A DNA stretch of 64,000 nt from Ferruginibacter sp. HRS2-29 (GCF_024343615.1 NZ_RJUB01000156.1:1-64000), one strand, 5' to 3'; shown: positions 7,621 through 16,722, counted from the stretch's first letter. Numbers and translations: made by a program. Notes: generated from the letters alone by a model not told the origin.

Positions 7621-10600
7621 TTGGCACTACCGCATTTAATTAAACACGTTTACAATAACGGTACGGACGAAGTGATACGACGTGGAAAGAAGATCCACTC
7701 CATGGGATATGTAGAACTGGTGGAGCATGACGAACTCATGGGTTCTATCGTTTTTCGCGTGAAGGATGATAGCTACAGTACGTTTTACAAAGTATATATT
7801 CAAAAGTATGCCGATGCAAAACTGATGTCGCTGCGCTGCAGCTGTCCGTACAACCTCGGTGATATATGCCGCCACGAAACCGCGGCCCTGCTGCGTCTGC
7901 AAGAGTTGGTAGATAAAAATCTCCTGCTCAGCAGCGCCATACAATATAACCAGCTGCACACCGTAGCCAAAATGAAACACATAGATCTGAAAATGCTGAA
8001 AATGCTTTCTTCGGTATCCATTTTTCAGGTAGCGGAAAATTTGTTACGCACTACTAAAGCAACGATCCTAAAGGCTGCTGATGAACGGGTGGAAGCAGAA
8101 CTCAACATCGATGGCGTGGTTTACCCGCTGGTAATACAAAAAAACGACGAACGCAATTTCGATACTTCCTGCAAGTGTGATGAAGCCATGCATCCGCTTT
8201 GCGAACATAAAACCTTATTGTTCCTGCAATTGCTGAACAATTACGGGCCTAATTATTTCGACAGCATCCGTAACTGGGATAAGGAAAAAAACAAGTTACT
8301 ACAGATATATGGATATAGCCTGGAAGATGACCTGGCAGGGAAATTTGAATTCATCTATAAAGAAGGGAAACCGTTCCTCAAACTACTTGATACGTCTATA
8401 AAAAGAGTGGTAGCCCCTGCGGCTTCCGCGGCTATGCCGAGGCCCGCTCCTGCATTCAGATTGCCGGCACAGGCAGAAGTAAAACAGGAAGTGATTGCAG
8501 AAGAAGATGAACGCAACCTTAAGCTGGGAGTGGTTTTCAACTTCAATGCAAAATCATACCCGGGCTTTAGCGTAGAAGCTCTGCAAGGGGAAGCAGATGA
8601 GGAGAATAAAGTTTATATCGACAAAACAGAAAAGCTTGACCTCACCAAATTTGTGGAAACGGCGGCTTTCAAAGAAGAAGATAAACAGTTGTTTCAGCAG
8701 GTAAGGAAATTGCAGGAACCGGAGGTGAATAAATACCTCAACCGCAACTCCCCTTTCAGCGGCATCTGGGAAAATATCATACATACCGACGGCGACGATC
8801 TTCCGGAGGAAACAAAATCACTGATCACAGAATACCTGCACCCGAAGCTCAAACGCATTTTTGAAGAACAAACCGGTAATCAACTGGTCTTTGAACTGCC
8901 GTTTTCAAAAGCTTTCAAAACAGCCAATCTGAAAGGGGTTGAACTGAGTGATCATTTCATTTCACCGGTATTTAAAGTGATTGCCAAAAATGATCATTTT
9001 GAAATAGCGTGCATGGTAAAGCTCCCGGGAGAAACGGTCCCTTTCACAGAAAATGAATGCAAAAGCAGCCTGGTGTTTCTTTACAACCAGACATTATACC
9101 TGTGGCAAAAACCGGAAGATGTATTACAGGCGGAAAAATTTATCAAGGACGGTAATATCGAGCTGAGTAAGAACAACTGGGTGGAAAAAATGCAAAAGGT
9201 GATCATGCCACTTACACGTGAATACCAGGTGGAGTTTGACAAGAGCCTGATAAAGGAGGTGAAAAGCGGGACGCCGGATATAAAATTATTGCTGCAGGAA
9301 AAGGGCGACTACCTTGTATTTCAGCCGATATACAGTTATAAGGGATTTGATACCAAACCGACAGACAAGGAAACGATCACCATCCCTGATGGCGAAAAGA
9401 TCCTCATCATCAAACGCAATAAGGAAGCCGAAGAAGCTTTCATGAGCAAGATGGAAAACCTTCATTCCATGTTCATTCGCCAGCAGGAAACAGGCAGCCT
9501 TGTATTGAAAGGCGCTGACGTACTGCGAAACAACTGGTTCTTCCTTTTTGTAGATGCGATGAAAGAAATGAAAGTGCCGGTGTTTGGTTTTGAAGCGCTG
9601 AAAAATTTCCGTTTCAATACGGCAAGGCCGAGCACGCATATCCACGTCAGCAGCGGGCTCGACTGGTTTGATGCAAAAGTGGAAATTGAATTCGGCGAAC
9701 AGCGTGTAGGCATTGCCGATATAAAGAAAGCCCTGGCCGGCAAACAATCTTTTGTTCAGCTGGGAGATGGAACGTTAGGGATATTGCCTGATGAGTGGCT
9801 GAAGAAATATTCATTACTCTTCAAAGTGGGCGATGGAAAGTCTGATAAACTTCGTTTGTCGAAATACCACATGAGTGTAATCGATGAATTGTATGAGAAC
9901 AGGAATGAAGAGGAAATGAGTTTTGCGCTGGATGAGAAATATGAACGGTTGAGAGAATTCAAGCGTATCCCTGAAATAGAGGCCCCTGCTCATCTGCAGC
10001 CGATCCTTCGTCCTTACCAGGTAGCGGGTTATCAATGGCTGAGTTATTTGAATGATGTTGGCTGGGGCGGAATTCTTGCCGATGACATGGGGCTTGGTAA
10101 AACCGTTCAGGCGCTTACAATGCTTAATCATTACAAGACACAAAATGATTCGCTGAAAGCCATCGTGGTGTGCCCGACCACACTGATATACAACTGGCAG
10201 AACGAGGTGAAAAAATTTACGCCAACGCTTACCTATCATATCCATCACGGGAACATACGTACCCGTAGCATAGAAGAATTGCAGGAATTCAATATCATCA
10301 TAACCACTTACGGAACGTTGCGTAGCGATATACAGATGTTGCTGAAAATGCACTTCGATTATGTGGTGCTCGATGAAAGCCAGGCGATCAAGAATCCTTC
10401 TTCCAAAGTCACGAAAGCCGCATCGTTGCTGAATGCGAAGAACAGGATCTGCATGAGTGGTACACCTTTGCAGAATAATACATTCGACATTTTTGCGCAG
10501 ATGAACTTCCTCAATCCCGGCCTGCTGGGAACGATGGAGTTTTTCCGCAACGAATTTGCTACACCGATCGATAAATTTGGCGAACAGGAACAAAAAGATC

Positions 10601-11394
10601 ATTTAAGAAAATTATTATTCCCCTTCATACTTCGCCGTACCAAAGAGCAGGTGGCGAAAGACCTTCCGGAAAAAAGTGAAACGATCCTTTTTTGCGAAAT
10701 GGAAAAAGAGCAGCGAAAGATCTATGATGCCTACAGGAACAGCTACCGCGACAAGATCCTTGGAACCATTGACGAGCAGGGTATCGACAAATCACAGCTC
10801 ACCATCCTGCAGGGCCTGATGAAACTGCGCCAGATCTGCGACAGCCCGGCTATATTGAATGAAGAAGAAAAATATCCGAATCACTCCATCAAACTGGATG
10901 AACTGGCCAGGGAAATTTCTGAAAACATTGGTGAACACAAGGCGTTGATATTTTCCCAGTTCCTGGGAATGCTTGGGCTCATCCGACAGAAACTGGACGA
11001 ACAAAATATACCCTACGAATATTTTGACGGAAGCACATCGGCTACAGACAGGGAAAAAGCGATCCAGAATTTCCAGAACAACGATGATTGCAGGGTATTC
11101 CTCATTTCGCTGAAAGCGGGTGGTGTCGGGCTCAACCTTACTGCCGCGGATTATGTGTACATAGTTGATCCCTGGTGGAACCCGGCGGTAGAGCAGCAGG
11201 CGATTGACCGTACTCACCGTATCGGGCAAACGAAAAACATTTTTGCCTACCGGATGATCTGTATCGATACGATAGAAGATAAAATTTTGCAGCTGCAGGA
11301 ACGTAAGAAAATACTGGCGAAAGAACTGATATCGGATGAGAATGGCTTTGTGAAAGCTTTGAGCAAGGCAGATGTGGAATACTTGTTTAGTTAA
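7621..11394 (+). CDS. SNF2-family DEAD/DEAH helicase with two SWIM zinc fingers
   Basis: A 1257-residue SWI2/SNF2 ATPase. Two SWIM-type zinc-binding motifs lie in the N-terminal third: CSCPYNLGDICRHE (about 71-85) and CKCDEAMHPLCEHK (about 184-197). A long SNF2-associated region follows. The motor holds Walker A DDMGLGKT (821-828), the DESQ box (918-921), MSGTPLQN, and the C-terminal lobe with GGVGLNLTAADYVY and DRTHRIGQ (about 1165-1205). Such proteins translocate on double-stranded DNA and remodel protein-DNA complexes. The initiation codon is TTG; the frame is closed by a TGA ten codons upstream (7591-7593), so no ATG alternative exists nearby. The Fic gene starts 44 bases downstream. Confidence 0.92.
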   Translation: MALPHLIKHVYNNGTDEVIRRGKKIHSMGYVELVEHDELMGSIVFRVKDDSYSTFYKVYIQKYADAKLMSLRCSCPYNLGDICRHETAALLRLQELVDKNLLLSSAIQYNQLHTVAKMKHIDLKMLKMLSSVSIFQVAENLLRTTKATILKAADERVEAELNIDGVVYPLVIQKNDERNFDTSCKCDEAMHPLCEHKTLLFLQLLNNYGPNYFDSIRNWDKEKNKLLQIYGYSLEDDLAGKFEFIYKEGKPFLKLLDTSIKRVVAPAASAAMPRPAPAFRLPAQAEVKQEVIAEEDERNLKLGVVFNFNAKSYPGFSVEALQGEADEENKVYIDKTEKLDLTKFVETAAFKEEDKQLFQQVRKLQEPEVNKYLNRNSPFSGIWENIIHTDGDDLPEETKSLITEYLHPKLKRIFEEQTGNQLVFELPFSKAFKTANLKGVELSDHFISPVFKVIAKNDHFEIACMVKLPGETVPFTENECKSSLVFLYNQTLYLWQKPEDVLQAEKFIKDGNIELSKNNWVEKMQKVIMPLTREYQVEFDKSLIKEVKSGTPDIKLLLQEKGDYLVFQPIYSYKGFDTKPTDKETITIPDGEKILIIKRNKEAEEAFMSKMENLHSMFIRQQETGSLVLKGADVLRNNWFFLFVDAMKEMKVPVFGFEALKNFRFNTARPSTHIHVSSGLDWFDAKVEIEFGEQRVGIADIKKALAGKQSFVQLGDGTLGILPDEWLKKYSLLFKVGDGKSDKLRLSKYHMSVIDELYENRNEEEMSFALDEKYERLREFKRIPEIEAPAHLQPILRPYQVAGYQWLSYLNDVGWGGILADDMGLGKTVQALTMLNHYKTQNDSLKAIVVCPTTLIYNWQNEVKKFTPTLTYHIHHGNIRTRSIEELQEFNIIITTYGTLRSDIQMLLKMHFDYVVLDESQAIKNPSSKVTKAASLLNAKNRICMSGTPLQNNTFDIFAQMNFLNPGLLGTMEFFRNEFATPIDKFGEQEQKDHLRKLLFPFILRRTKEQVAKDLPEKSETILFCEMEKEQRKIYDAYRNSYRDKILGTIDEQGIDKSQLTILQGLMKLRQICDSPAILNEEEKYPNHSIKLDELAREISENIGEHKALIFSQFLGMLGLIRQKLDEQNIPYEYFDGSTSATDREKAIQNFQNNDDCRVFLISLKAGGVGLNLTAADYVYIVDPWWNPAVEQQAIDRTHRIGQTKNIFAYRMICIDTIEDKILQLQERKKILAKELISDENGFVKALSKADVEYLFS

Positions 11395-11438
11395 AGGATA
11401 TACGAAAATTGTTTACTTTACTTTTATAAATATTCAAG

Positions 11439-12779
11439 ATGAAAAATAACTTCGATAAAATAGAAGAATTGTTTGGCATTTTGGAAGCCTTGCGACCATT
11501 AACTCCAGAACAGCAAGAAAAGGTAGATAAAAAATTCAGGCTTGAGTTTAATTACAATTCGAACCATCTGGAAGGAAATACACTTACTTATGGAGAAACA
11601 GAATTATTATTAATCTTTGATGATACTAAAGGGAATCATACACTCAGGGAGTATGAAGAAATGAAAGCACATGATGTCGCTTATCAGCTAATAGAAGAAT
11701 GGGCGAAAGATAAAGAAGTTCCATTGTCTGAACATCATATTAAAAATCTGAATAAAATAATCTTAGTAAGGCCATACTGGAAAGATGCACTTACTTCAGA
11801 CGGCCAGAATACTCGCAGACAAATAAAAGTCGGTAATTACAAAGAGTATCCCAATTCTGTCAGGTTAGCTAATGGAGAAATGTTTCATTACACATCTCCT
11901 ACCAATACTCCAATAGAAATGCAAGAACTTATTGAATGGTATCGATCTGAAGAATCGGTTCTACATCCAATCACACTTGCTGCGATGCTTCATTATAAGT
12001 TCGTAAGGATACATCCTTTTGATGATGGTAATGGAAGAATATCCAGACTTTTGGTTAACTATGTTTTACTAAAAAATAATTACCCTCCAATTGTAATTAA
12101 ATCTGATGATAAAAATAATTATTTGAAAGCGTTGCATCTTGCAGACATTGGCGAATATGATTCTTTTATCGATTATATAGCAGAGCAAGCAGCCTGGTCG
12201 CTAAGCATTTGTATAAAGGCAGGCAGAGGGGAGTCGATTGATGAAAAAGATGATCTAGATAAGGAAATAATATTATTAAAAAGACAGCTACAAGGAGAAA
12301 ATATTTTAAATATTCCGGTAAGTAAAAAGGCGATTTCAGAAGCGTTGACGAAAAATATCATTCCACTTTGTGATACCGCAGAAAATAAGTTATTGGAAGT
12401 AAGGGAGTTTTTTTTTCGAGACACAAGGAATATATCCTTTACGTTTAATAAAGGAAACGGATTGACATATCGCGAACATAACTGGGATAATATATCAGAG
12501 CAATGGAATTACAATCGAAAGGATGATGAGAAAGTTATGCTACTACAAATTAATTATAATTATGAATTGAGCGGATTCAAGAAATCACTTCAAGCAAATT
12601 CATTTTGGGTAGGCTTTGAAATAAATTTCAATGAATTTAATTATATAATAAGAGCAAAGAATAGCCAAAATATTGAACTAATCGTACCTTATGGAAAAAA
12701 AATTGTGGAAGAAGAAATATTGAAACTTATTAAACCAGTAATAATCGATGTAATTAATGCCATAAAAAATTATCTATAA
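11439..12779 (+). CDS. Fic-domain protein (putative AMPylator, self-inhibited type)
   Basis: A 446-residue protein with the catalytic Fic loop HPFDDGNGRISR at about 192-203 (motif HPFx(D/E)GNGR; His is the catalytic base). Upstream, SNHLEGN at about 40-46 fits the (S/T)xxxE(G/N) inhibitory helix, so this is an N-terminally self-inhibited (class II) enzyme that would transfer AMP or another phosphate-linked group to a target protein. The C-terminal 180 residues are not recognised. The gene is markedly more AT-rich than its neighbours and is followed by AT-rich spacer, consistent with lateral acquisition. The target is unknown; the upstream helicase is a possible but unproven partner. Confidence 0.9.
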   Translation: MKNNFDKIEELFGILEALRPLTPEQQEKVDKKFRLEFNYNSNHLEGNTLTYGETELLLIFDDTKGNHTLREYEEMKAHDVAYQLIEEWAKDKEVPLSEHHIKNLNKIILVRPYWKDALTSDGQNTRRQIKVGNYKEYPNSVRLANGEMFHYTSPTNTPIEMQELIEWYRSEESVLHPITLAAMLHYKFVRIHPFDDGNGRISRLLVNYVLLKNNYPPIVIKSDDKNNYLKALHLADIGEYDSFIDYIAEQAAWSLSICIKAGRGESIDEKDDLDKEIILLKRQLQGENILNIPVSKKAISEALTKNIIPLCDTAENKLLEVREFFFRDTRNISFTFNKGNGLTYREHNWDNISEQWNYNRKDDEKVMLLQINYNYELSGFKKSLQANSFWVGFEINFNEFNYIIRAKNSQNIELIVPYGKKIVEEEILKLIKPVIIDVINAIKNYL

Positions 12780-12782
12780 ATT

Positions 12783-12820
12783 AAATCCCTTATACCGCAA
12801 AGTATAAGGGGTTTATTTTT
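12783..12820. terminator. Intrinsic terminator after the Fic gene, probably bidirectional
   Basis: A 13-bp stem (AAATCCCTTATAC/GTATAAGGGGTTT, one G-T pair) with a 6-base loop, followed by A and T6. The small minus-strand frame at 12843-12968 converges on it. Confidence 0.8.
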
Positions 12821-12842
12821 TAGCAGTTAGTGCCGGTATCGC

Positions 12843-12968
12843 TCATGAAGCGATAAAACTCTTCAGGCGCTGGAATTCTCTTTTGTTATCAGAAAAGAAC
12901 AAACTGTTCAAAGCCGATGCAAGAGATTTTGCAAAAAGGGTTAAGCTGTTGGGTTCATTTTTTTTCAT
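12843..12968 (-). CDS. Possible 41-residue small protein
   Basis: A short frame starting MKKNEPNSLTLFAKS and ending FQRLKSFIAS. Its middle looks like an amphipathic helix. A promoter-like pair (TTG, 20 bases, TATTTTTG) sits about 25 bases upstream on the same strand, and a terminator stem lies downstream. It shares no recognised family. The position in an otherwise unexplained spacer, with matching promoter and terminator, is the evidence; length alone would not justify a call. Confidence 0.35.
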   Translation of the reverse strand: MKKNEPNSLTLFAKSLASALNSLFFSDNKREFQRLKSFIAS

Positions 12969-12992
12969 ACAATTGGAATTTTAAAGGATATT

Positions 12993-13023
12993 CAAAAATA
13001 CAAATCGGTTAAAGCCGCGTCAA
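12993..13023 (-). promoter_or_regulatory. Candidate promoter of the 41-residue ORF
   Basis: Read on the minus strand: TTG (13023-13021), 20 bases, TATTTTTG (13000-12993). Confidence 0.4.
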
Positions 13024-13121
13024 GAGTGGTTTTGCGAAATATCTGTTATGGTAAATTCCGCAACCTTAGCGTTTATTTCACCATATACATCTGGCGGTGC
13101 CGTTTCGACCTGTCGCTCTTT

Positions 13122-13280
13122 TTATAAAATTTTATCGGATAAACATTTGGGCTTTGTGTCAATCGGCTGAACAGGTTTTTTACCACCTGGAGCATAGAAT
13201 TGGATGGTCTGGATACTGGCATAGGACTTATTAGGTTTAATTTCTATATAGAAAACGGCCAACTTATTAAAATATTGCAT
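13122..13280 (-). CDS. Possible 52-residue protein, perhaps a prematurely stopped gene
   Basis: An ATG at 13280 opens a frame MQYFNKLAVFYIEIKPNK... containing APGGKKPVQPIDTKPK and ending at TAA (13124-13122). The composition looks coding. The same frame continues past the stop without another stop to 13020 (about 33 further codons, with VETAPPDVYGEINAK), so the original gene may have been 86 codons long. A textbook promoter lies 8 bases upstream of the ATG. No homologue is recognised. This is either a real small protein or a recently broken gene. Confidence 0.4.
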   Translation of the reverse strand: MQYFNKLAVFYIEIKPNKSYASIQTIQFYAPGGKKPVQPIDTKPKCLSDKIL

Positions 13281-13287
13281 AAGATTT

Positions 13288-13317
13288 CAAAACTATTCCC
13301 GGTAAAAATCTCTGCAA
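13288..13317 (-). promoter_or_regulatory. Promoter of the 52-residue ORF
   Basis: Minus strand: TTG (13317-13315), exactly 19 bases, TAGTTTTG (13295-13288). An exact Bacteroidota-type match; the ATG begins 7 bases after the -7 element, so the leader would be very short. Confidence 0.65.
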
Positions 13318-13469
13318 GTTTATTTTTTATATTTCCTGATAGTTGATTTTGATAACCAATCAGTTATAATTTTTCTTAACAAATCTTTCTTTTTTTAAAA
13401 CTGCCCCTGATTTTATTGCGTACCTGTTCTAGCACTTAAATCAACATCAAAAATCAAAATCATCTCAAC

Positions 13470-14090
13470 ATGAAAAAGAATTTATTTTCTTTCCTGATCG
13501 TCGCTTCAGTATCTACTGCAGCATTTACAGCTTGTAACGACGCAGGCAAAAAAGAAGGAACAGACAGCAAAATGTCTGACACTACTGCTACTACAAAAAT
13601 GGAAGAACAGCCTAAAATGGCGGAAGAAAAAGGCGTGATGGTTGGCGGGGCCAATATGGTAGCCAGTAAAAATATCGTTGAAAATGCGGCAGGTTCCGCA
13701 GATCATACCACGTTGGTAGCGGCGGTTAAAGCAGCAGGCCTGGCAGAAACATTGAGCGGCGCTGGTCCGTTTACCGTTTTTGCACCAACAAATGAAGCAT
13801 TCAATAAAGTACCAAAAGCTACTCTTGATGCGCTGATGACCCCGGAGAAAAAAGCAGATCTTGCAAAGATCCTTACTTACCATGTAGTATCAGGAGCTCT
13901 GAAGTCTACAGATCTTAAAGACGGCCAGAAGTTGAAAACTGTGCAAGGTGAAGAACTAACCATTGGATACAAAGACGGAAAATGGAGTGTAAAAGACGCG
14001 AAAGGCAACAGCGCCAATATCACTATCGCAGATGTGATCTCCAGCAATGGCGTTACTTATGTGATCGACGGAGTGTTGATGCCGAAATAA
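13470..14090 (+). CDS. Fasciclin-domain lipoprotein
   Basis: A 206-residue protein. The signal peptide ends in a lipobox-like FTAC with Cys21, so it is probably lipid-anchored. A low-complexity linker (about 25-60) is followed by one FAS1 domain (about 65-205), with FTVFAPTNEAFNKVP, ILTYHVVSGALKS, TVQGEELTI and the terminal ITIADVISSNGVTYVIDGVLMPK. FAS1 domains mediate adhesion or extracellular matrix interactions; single-domain forms are common secreted or surface proteins in Bacteroidota. It is a single gene with a strong terminator. The start is unambiguous (MKKNLFSF). Confidence 0.92.
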   Translation: MKKNLFSFLIVASVSTAAFTACNDAGKKEGTDSKMSDTTATTKMEEQPKMAEEKGVMVGGANMVASKNIVENAAGSADHTTLVAAVKAAGLAETLSGAGPFTVFAPTNEAFNKVPKATLDALMTPEKKADLAKILTYHVVSGALKSTDLKDGQKLKTVQGEELTIGYKDGKWSVKDAKGNSANITIADVISSNGVTYVIDGVLMPK

Positions 14091-14120
14091 TATGGGTTTT
14101 GTTTGAAGTTTAATTATATA

Positions 14121-14156
14121 CAACGAGTCCCGCCCTGGCGGGGCTCGTTGTATTTT
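14121..14156 (+). terminator. Intrinsic terminator after the fasciclin gene
   Basis: A 14-bp GC-rich stem (CAACGAGTCCCGCC/GGCGGGGCTCGTTG, one G-T pair), followed by TATTTT. Confidence 0.85.
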
Positions 14157-14171
14157 AAGCTATGCTGGCAC

Positions 14172-14198
14172 AAAAAAGCGGTAATCAAATTACCGCTT
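14172..14198 (-). terminator. Intrinsic terminator of mqnC
   Basis: Stem AAGCGGTAAT/ATTACCGCTT with a run of six A on the plus strand, so U-rich on the mqnC transcript. It lies 20 bases past the mqnC stop. Confidence 0.85.
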
Positions 14199-14217
14199 CA
14201 TCTATTTCGTGTGAATA

Positions 14218-15342
14218 TTAATAATCGATCACCTGCTCTTCCATGGAAGGCATCACTCTCCATTCGTATTGCTGGTTGCGGAGTTGTGGCTCAAAACCTG
14301 CATCTTTGATAGCTTGCTGAATACTGTTGCTGGTAAAACGATGTGGCGCCCCCGCGGCACTCACTACATTTTCTTCTATCATGATACTGCCAAAATCGTT
14401 GGCACCGCCGCTCAGGCAAAGTTGTGCCACCTGTTTACCAACCGTAAGCCAGCTGGCCTGAATGTTCAAAACGTTGGGCAACATGATACGGCTCAACGCG
14501 ATCATGCGCATGTATTCTTCCGCGGTGGTAAGGTTGTGTACACCCCTGATGCGTGCCAGCAATGTATCCGCATCCTGGAAAGTCCATGGGATGAATGCCA
14601 GGAAACCCTTTGCATGTGCAGGTTTGCGGCTTTGCACTTCACGGAGTTTTACAAAGTGCTCAAACCTTTCGGTCAGGGTTTCCACATGGCCAAACATCAT
14701 CGTGGCCGATGTGGTGATATCCAGCTCATGCGCTTCATGCATGATATCCAGCCATTCCTGCGCACCGCATTTACCCTTGCTGATAAGGCGTCTAACCCTA
14801 TCTGTTAGTATTTCGGCACCTGCACCCGGAAGGCTATCCATACCGGCATCTTTCAATGCCTGCAATACCGCCCTGTGCGTGCTTTTTTCCAGCTTGGTGA
14901 TATGTGCCACTTCCGGCGGCCCGAGCGTATGTAATTTGATATTCGGGTAAAGCGATTTCAGCTCTTTAAAAAGATCGGTATAAAACGAAAGCCCGAGGCC
15001 CGGGTGATGCCCGCCCTGCAGCAACAATTGGTCGCCACCGTATTTGATGGTTTCCTCGATCTTTTTCTTATAAGTTTCAATATCGGTGATGTATGCATCT
15101 TTATGCCCGGGGATCCTGTAGAAATTGCAAAACTTACAATTGGCGATACATACATTGGTCGTATTCACATTCCTGTCTATCTGCCAGGTCACTTTACCAT
15201 GCGGCACCTGGATCTTTCTCAACTCGTCGGCAACAAACATCAATTCGGTCAATGCAGCGTTTTCAAATAAAAACACGCCTTCTTCCACAGACAGAAACTC
15301 AAACGCCATTGCTTTTTTATATAAACTATTTACATCCATCAT
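14218..15342 (-). CDS. mqnC: Cyclic dehypoxanthine futalosine synthase (menaquinone, futalosine pathway)
   Basis: A radical-SAM enzyme of about 374 residues. CIANCKFC (Cys65, Cys69, Cys72 from the chosen start) is the CxxxCxxC cluster site. GGDQLLLQGGHHP, PGAGAEILTDRVRRLIS and ATMMFGHVETLTER match MqnC rather than MqnE. MqnC cyclises dehypoxanthine futalosine in the alternative menaquinone route used by many Bacteroidota. I chose the ATG giving MMDVNSLYKK; a longer frame to 15381 adds 13 residues (MVGLPC...) unlike the family. The -7 element at 15397-15404 does not exclude either start. It is convergent with the fasciclin gene. No other mqn gene is in the window. Confidence 0.9.
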   Translation of the reverse strand: MMDVNSLYKKAMAFEFLSVEEGVFLFENAALTELMFVADELRKIQVPHGKVTWQIDRNVNTTNVCIANCKFCNFYRIPGHKDAYITDIETYKKKIEETIKYGGDQLLLQGGHHPGLGLSFYTDLFKELKSLYPNIKLHTLGPPEVAHITKLEKSTHRAVLQALKDAGMDSLPGAGAEILTDRVRRLISKGKCGAQEWLDIMHEAHELDITTSATMMFGHVETLTERFEHFVKLREVQSRKPAHAKGFLAFIPWTFQDADTLLARIRGVHNLTTAEEYMRMIALSRIMLPNVLNIQASWLTVGKQVAQLCLSGGANDFGSIMIEENVVSAAGAPHRFTSNSIQQAIKDAGFEPQLRNQQYEWRVMPSMEEQVIDY

Positions 15343-15396
15343 TTTAGATTTAAATTTTTTTATACAAGGCAAACCAACCACTTATATAACAATTTG

Positions 15397-15404
15397 CAAA
15401 ATTA
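15397..15404 (-). promoter_or_regulatory. Likely -7 element of mqnC
   Basis: Minus-strand TAATTTTG fits TAnnTTTG, 55 bases before the chosen start. No -33 element is clear. Confidence 0.4.
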
Positions 15405-15438
15405 CGTGCATTACGTTGTATATTGGAATAACTATATT

Positions 15439-16626
15439 ATGAGATACGTAAAAATTGCCATAATTTTTTTACTGCTGCCTCTTTTTGCCCGCTCGCAGGA
15501 GATCTTATCGCCGCCACCTGCACATCTCATTACAAAATTCCCATTCATACAATATACCGGAGGGGTTATCATTGTGAAAGCTTTGCTCGACACCTTTCAG
15601 CAGCCTCTCAACTTCATCCTGGACACGGGTAGCGGCGGAATTTCACTGGATTCAGCCACCTGTAAAGAATTGAATGTAAAAACCAGGGAAACGGATACTA
15701 CTATCACCGGGATAGGCGGTATCAAAAAAGTGCATTTTGCTTTCAACAAAACCCTTCATTTTCCCGGATTGGACGTGGAAAAACTCAATTTTCATATCAA
15801 CGATTATGAAGTGTTGTCGAGTGGCTATGGAGAAAAAATCGACGGCATCATCGGGCTTAGTTTTTTCAGCCGTTACATAGTGAAGGTCAATTATGATAGC
15901 ATGCAGCTGGAAATTTTTTCCAAAGGAAAAATAAGTTACCCTTCAGGAGGCACATTACTTCATCCTTTCTTTGCATCCATACCTGTACAGTATGTAAATT
16001 TTAAGGATAAAAGAAAACTGGGCTATAATTTTTATTTTGATACCGGAGCAGGGCTTGCTCTTTTGCTGAGCGACAAATTCGTGGAGGATAGCGCCCTCCT
16101 ATCTTCGAAGAGAAAACCGGTACTGACAGGCGCCGAAGGGATGATGGGCAGGTTGCGTATGCGCCTTACCGTTATAAAGGAAGTAAAGCTGGGCCCATAC
16201 AGGTTCAGAAGCGTGCCTACCTATCTTTATAAAGACGATTTTAATGTGACAAATTACCCTTTTACCGGGGGCCTGATCGGTAGCGAAATATTCCGAAGGT
16301 TTAATCTCATCATCAATTACGGGCAAAAGGAAATACATCTTTTACCCAATTCCCATTACAGCGATCCGTTTGATTACTCCTATTCCGGTTTGAGCATTTA
16401 TTATATCGAAGGAAAGATACTGGTGGAAGATGTGATAAAATCTTCACCTGCCGATAAAGCGGGTTTCCTGGTTGGCGATGAAGTGATTGGGATCGCCAAT
16501 AATTTTTCGCAGAATATCCAGGCTTACAAAACAGCGCTACAGGTTCCCAATCAAAAAGTAAAAGTGATCATCCGTCGTAATAATGAGCTTCAATCACTGG
16601 TGCTCAATATTGGCTCGATCTTATAA
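15439..16626 (+). CDS. Exported aspartyl protease with two DTG motifs and a PDZ domain
   Basis: A 395-residue protein from the chosen ATG, which starts a clear signal peptide (MRYVKIAIIFLLLPLFARSQ); an upstream ATG at 15394 only adds residues before it. Two catalytic-type motifs are visible: FILDTGSGGISLD (Asp62) and FYFDTGAGLALLL (Asp201), each followed by hydrophobic residues as in aspartic proteases. A C-terminal PDZ domain spans about 320-390 (ILVEDVIKSSPADKAGFLVGDEVIGI). It would act in the periplasm or outside the cell. Two active-site loops in one chain recall pepsin-type bilobal enzymes, whereas many bacterial relatives have one retropepsin-like lobe and dimerise. Confidence 0.87.
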   Translation: MRYVKIAIIFLLLPLFARSQEILSPPPAHLITKFPFIQYTGGVIIVKALLDTFQQPLNFILDTGSGGISLDSATCKELNVKTRETDTTITGIGGIKKVHFAFNKTLHFPGLDVEKLNFHINDYEVLSSGYGEKIDGIIGLSFFSRYIVKVNYDSMQLEIFSKGKISYPSGGTLLHPFFASIPVQYVNFKDKRKLGYNFYFDTGAGLALLLSDKFVEDSALLSSKRKPVLTGAEGMMGRLRMRLTVIKEVKLGPYRFRSVPTYLYKDDFNVTNYPFTGGLIGSEIFRRFNLIINYGQKEIHLLPNSHYSDPFDYSYSGLSIYYIEGKILVEDVIKSSPADKAGFLVGDEVIGIANNFSQNIQAYKTALQVPNQKVKVIIRRNNELQSLVLNIGSIL

Positions 16627-16635
16627 ATTGAATAC

Positions 16636-16668
16636 AAAAAAGCGGCACATATAATGAGCCGCTTTTTT
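16636..16668. terminator. Bidirectional intrinsic terminator
   Basis: Stem AAAAAAGCGGC/GCCGCTTTTTT between the convergent protease and S46 peptidase genes. Confidence 0.88.
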
Positions 16669-16722
16669 GTATTGTAAACTTGCTTAGTCTGTCCTAAACC
16701 CTAATCTCTAATCACTAAACCT

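Noticed and set aside
8355-8546. Minus-strand frame within the SNF2 gene
   Set aside because: Antisense shadow of a long well-supported gene.
12783-12820. Part of a toxin-antitoxin signal
   Set aside because: Explained as a terminator hairpin.
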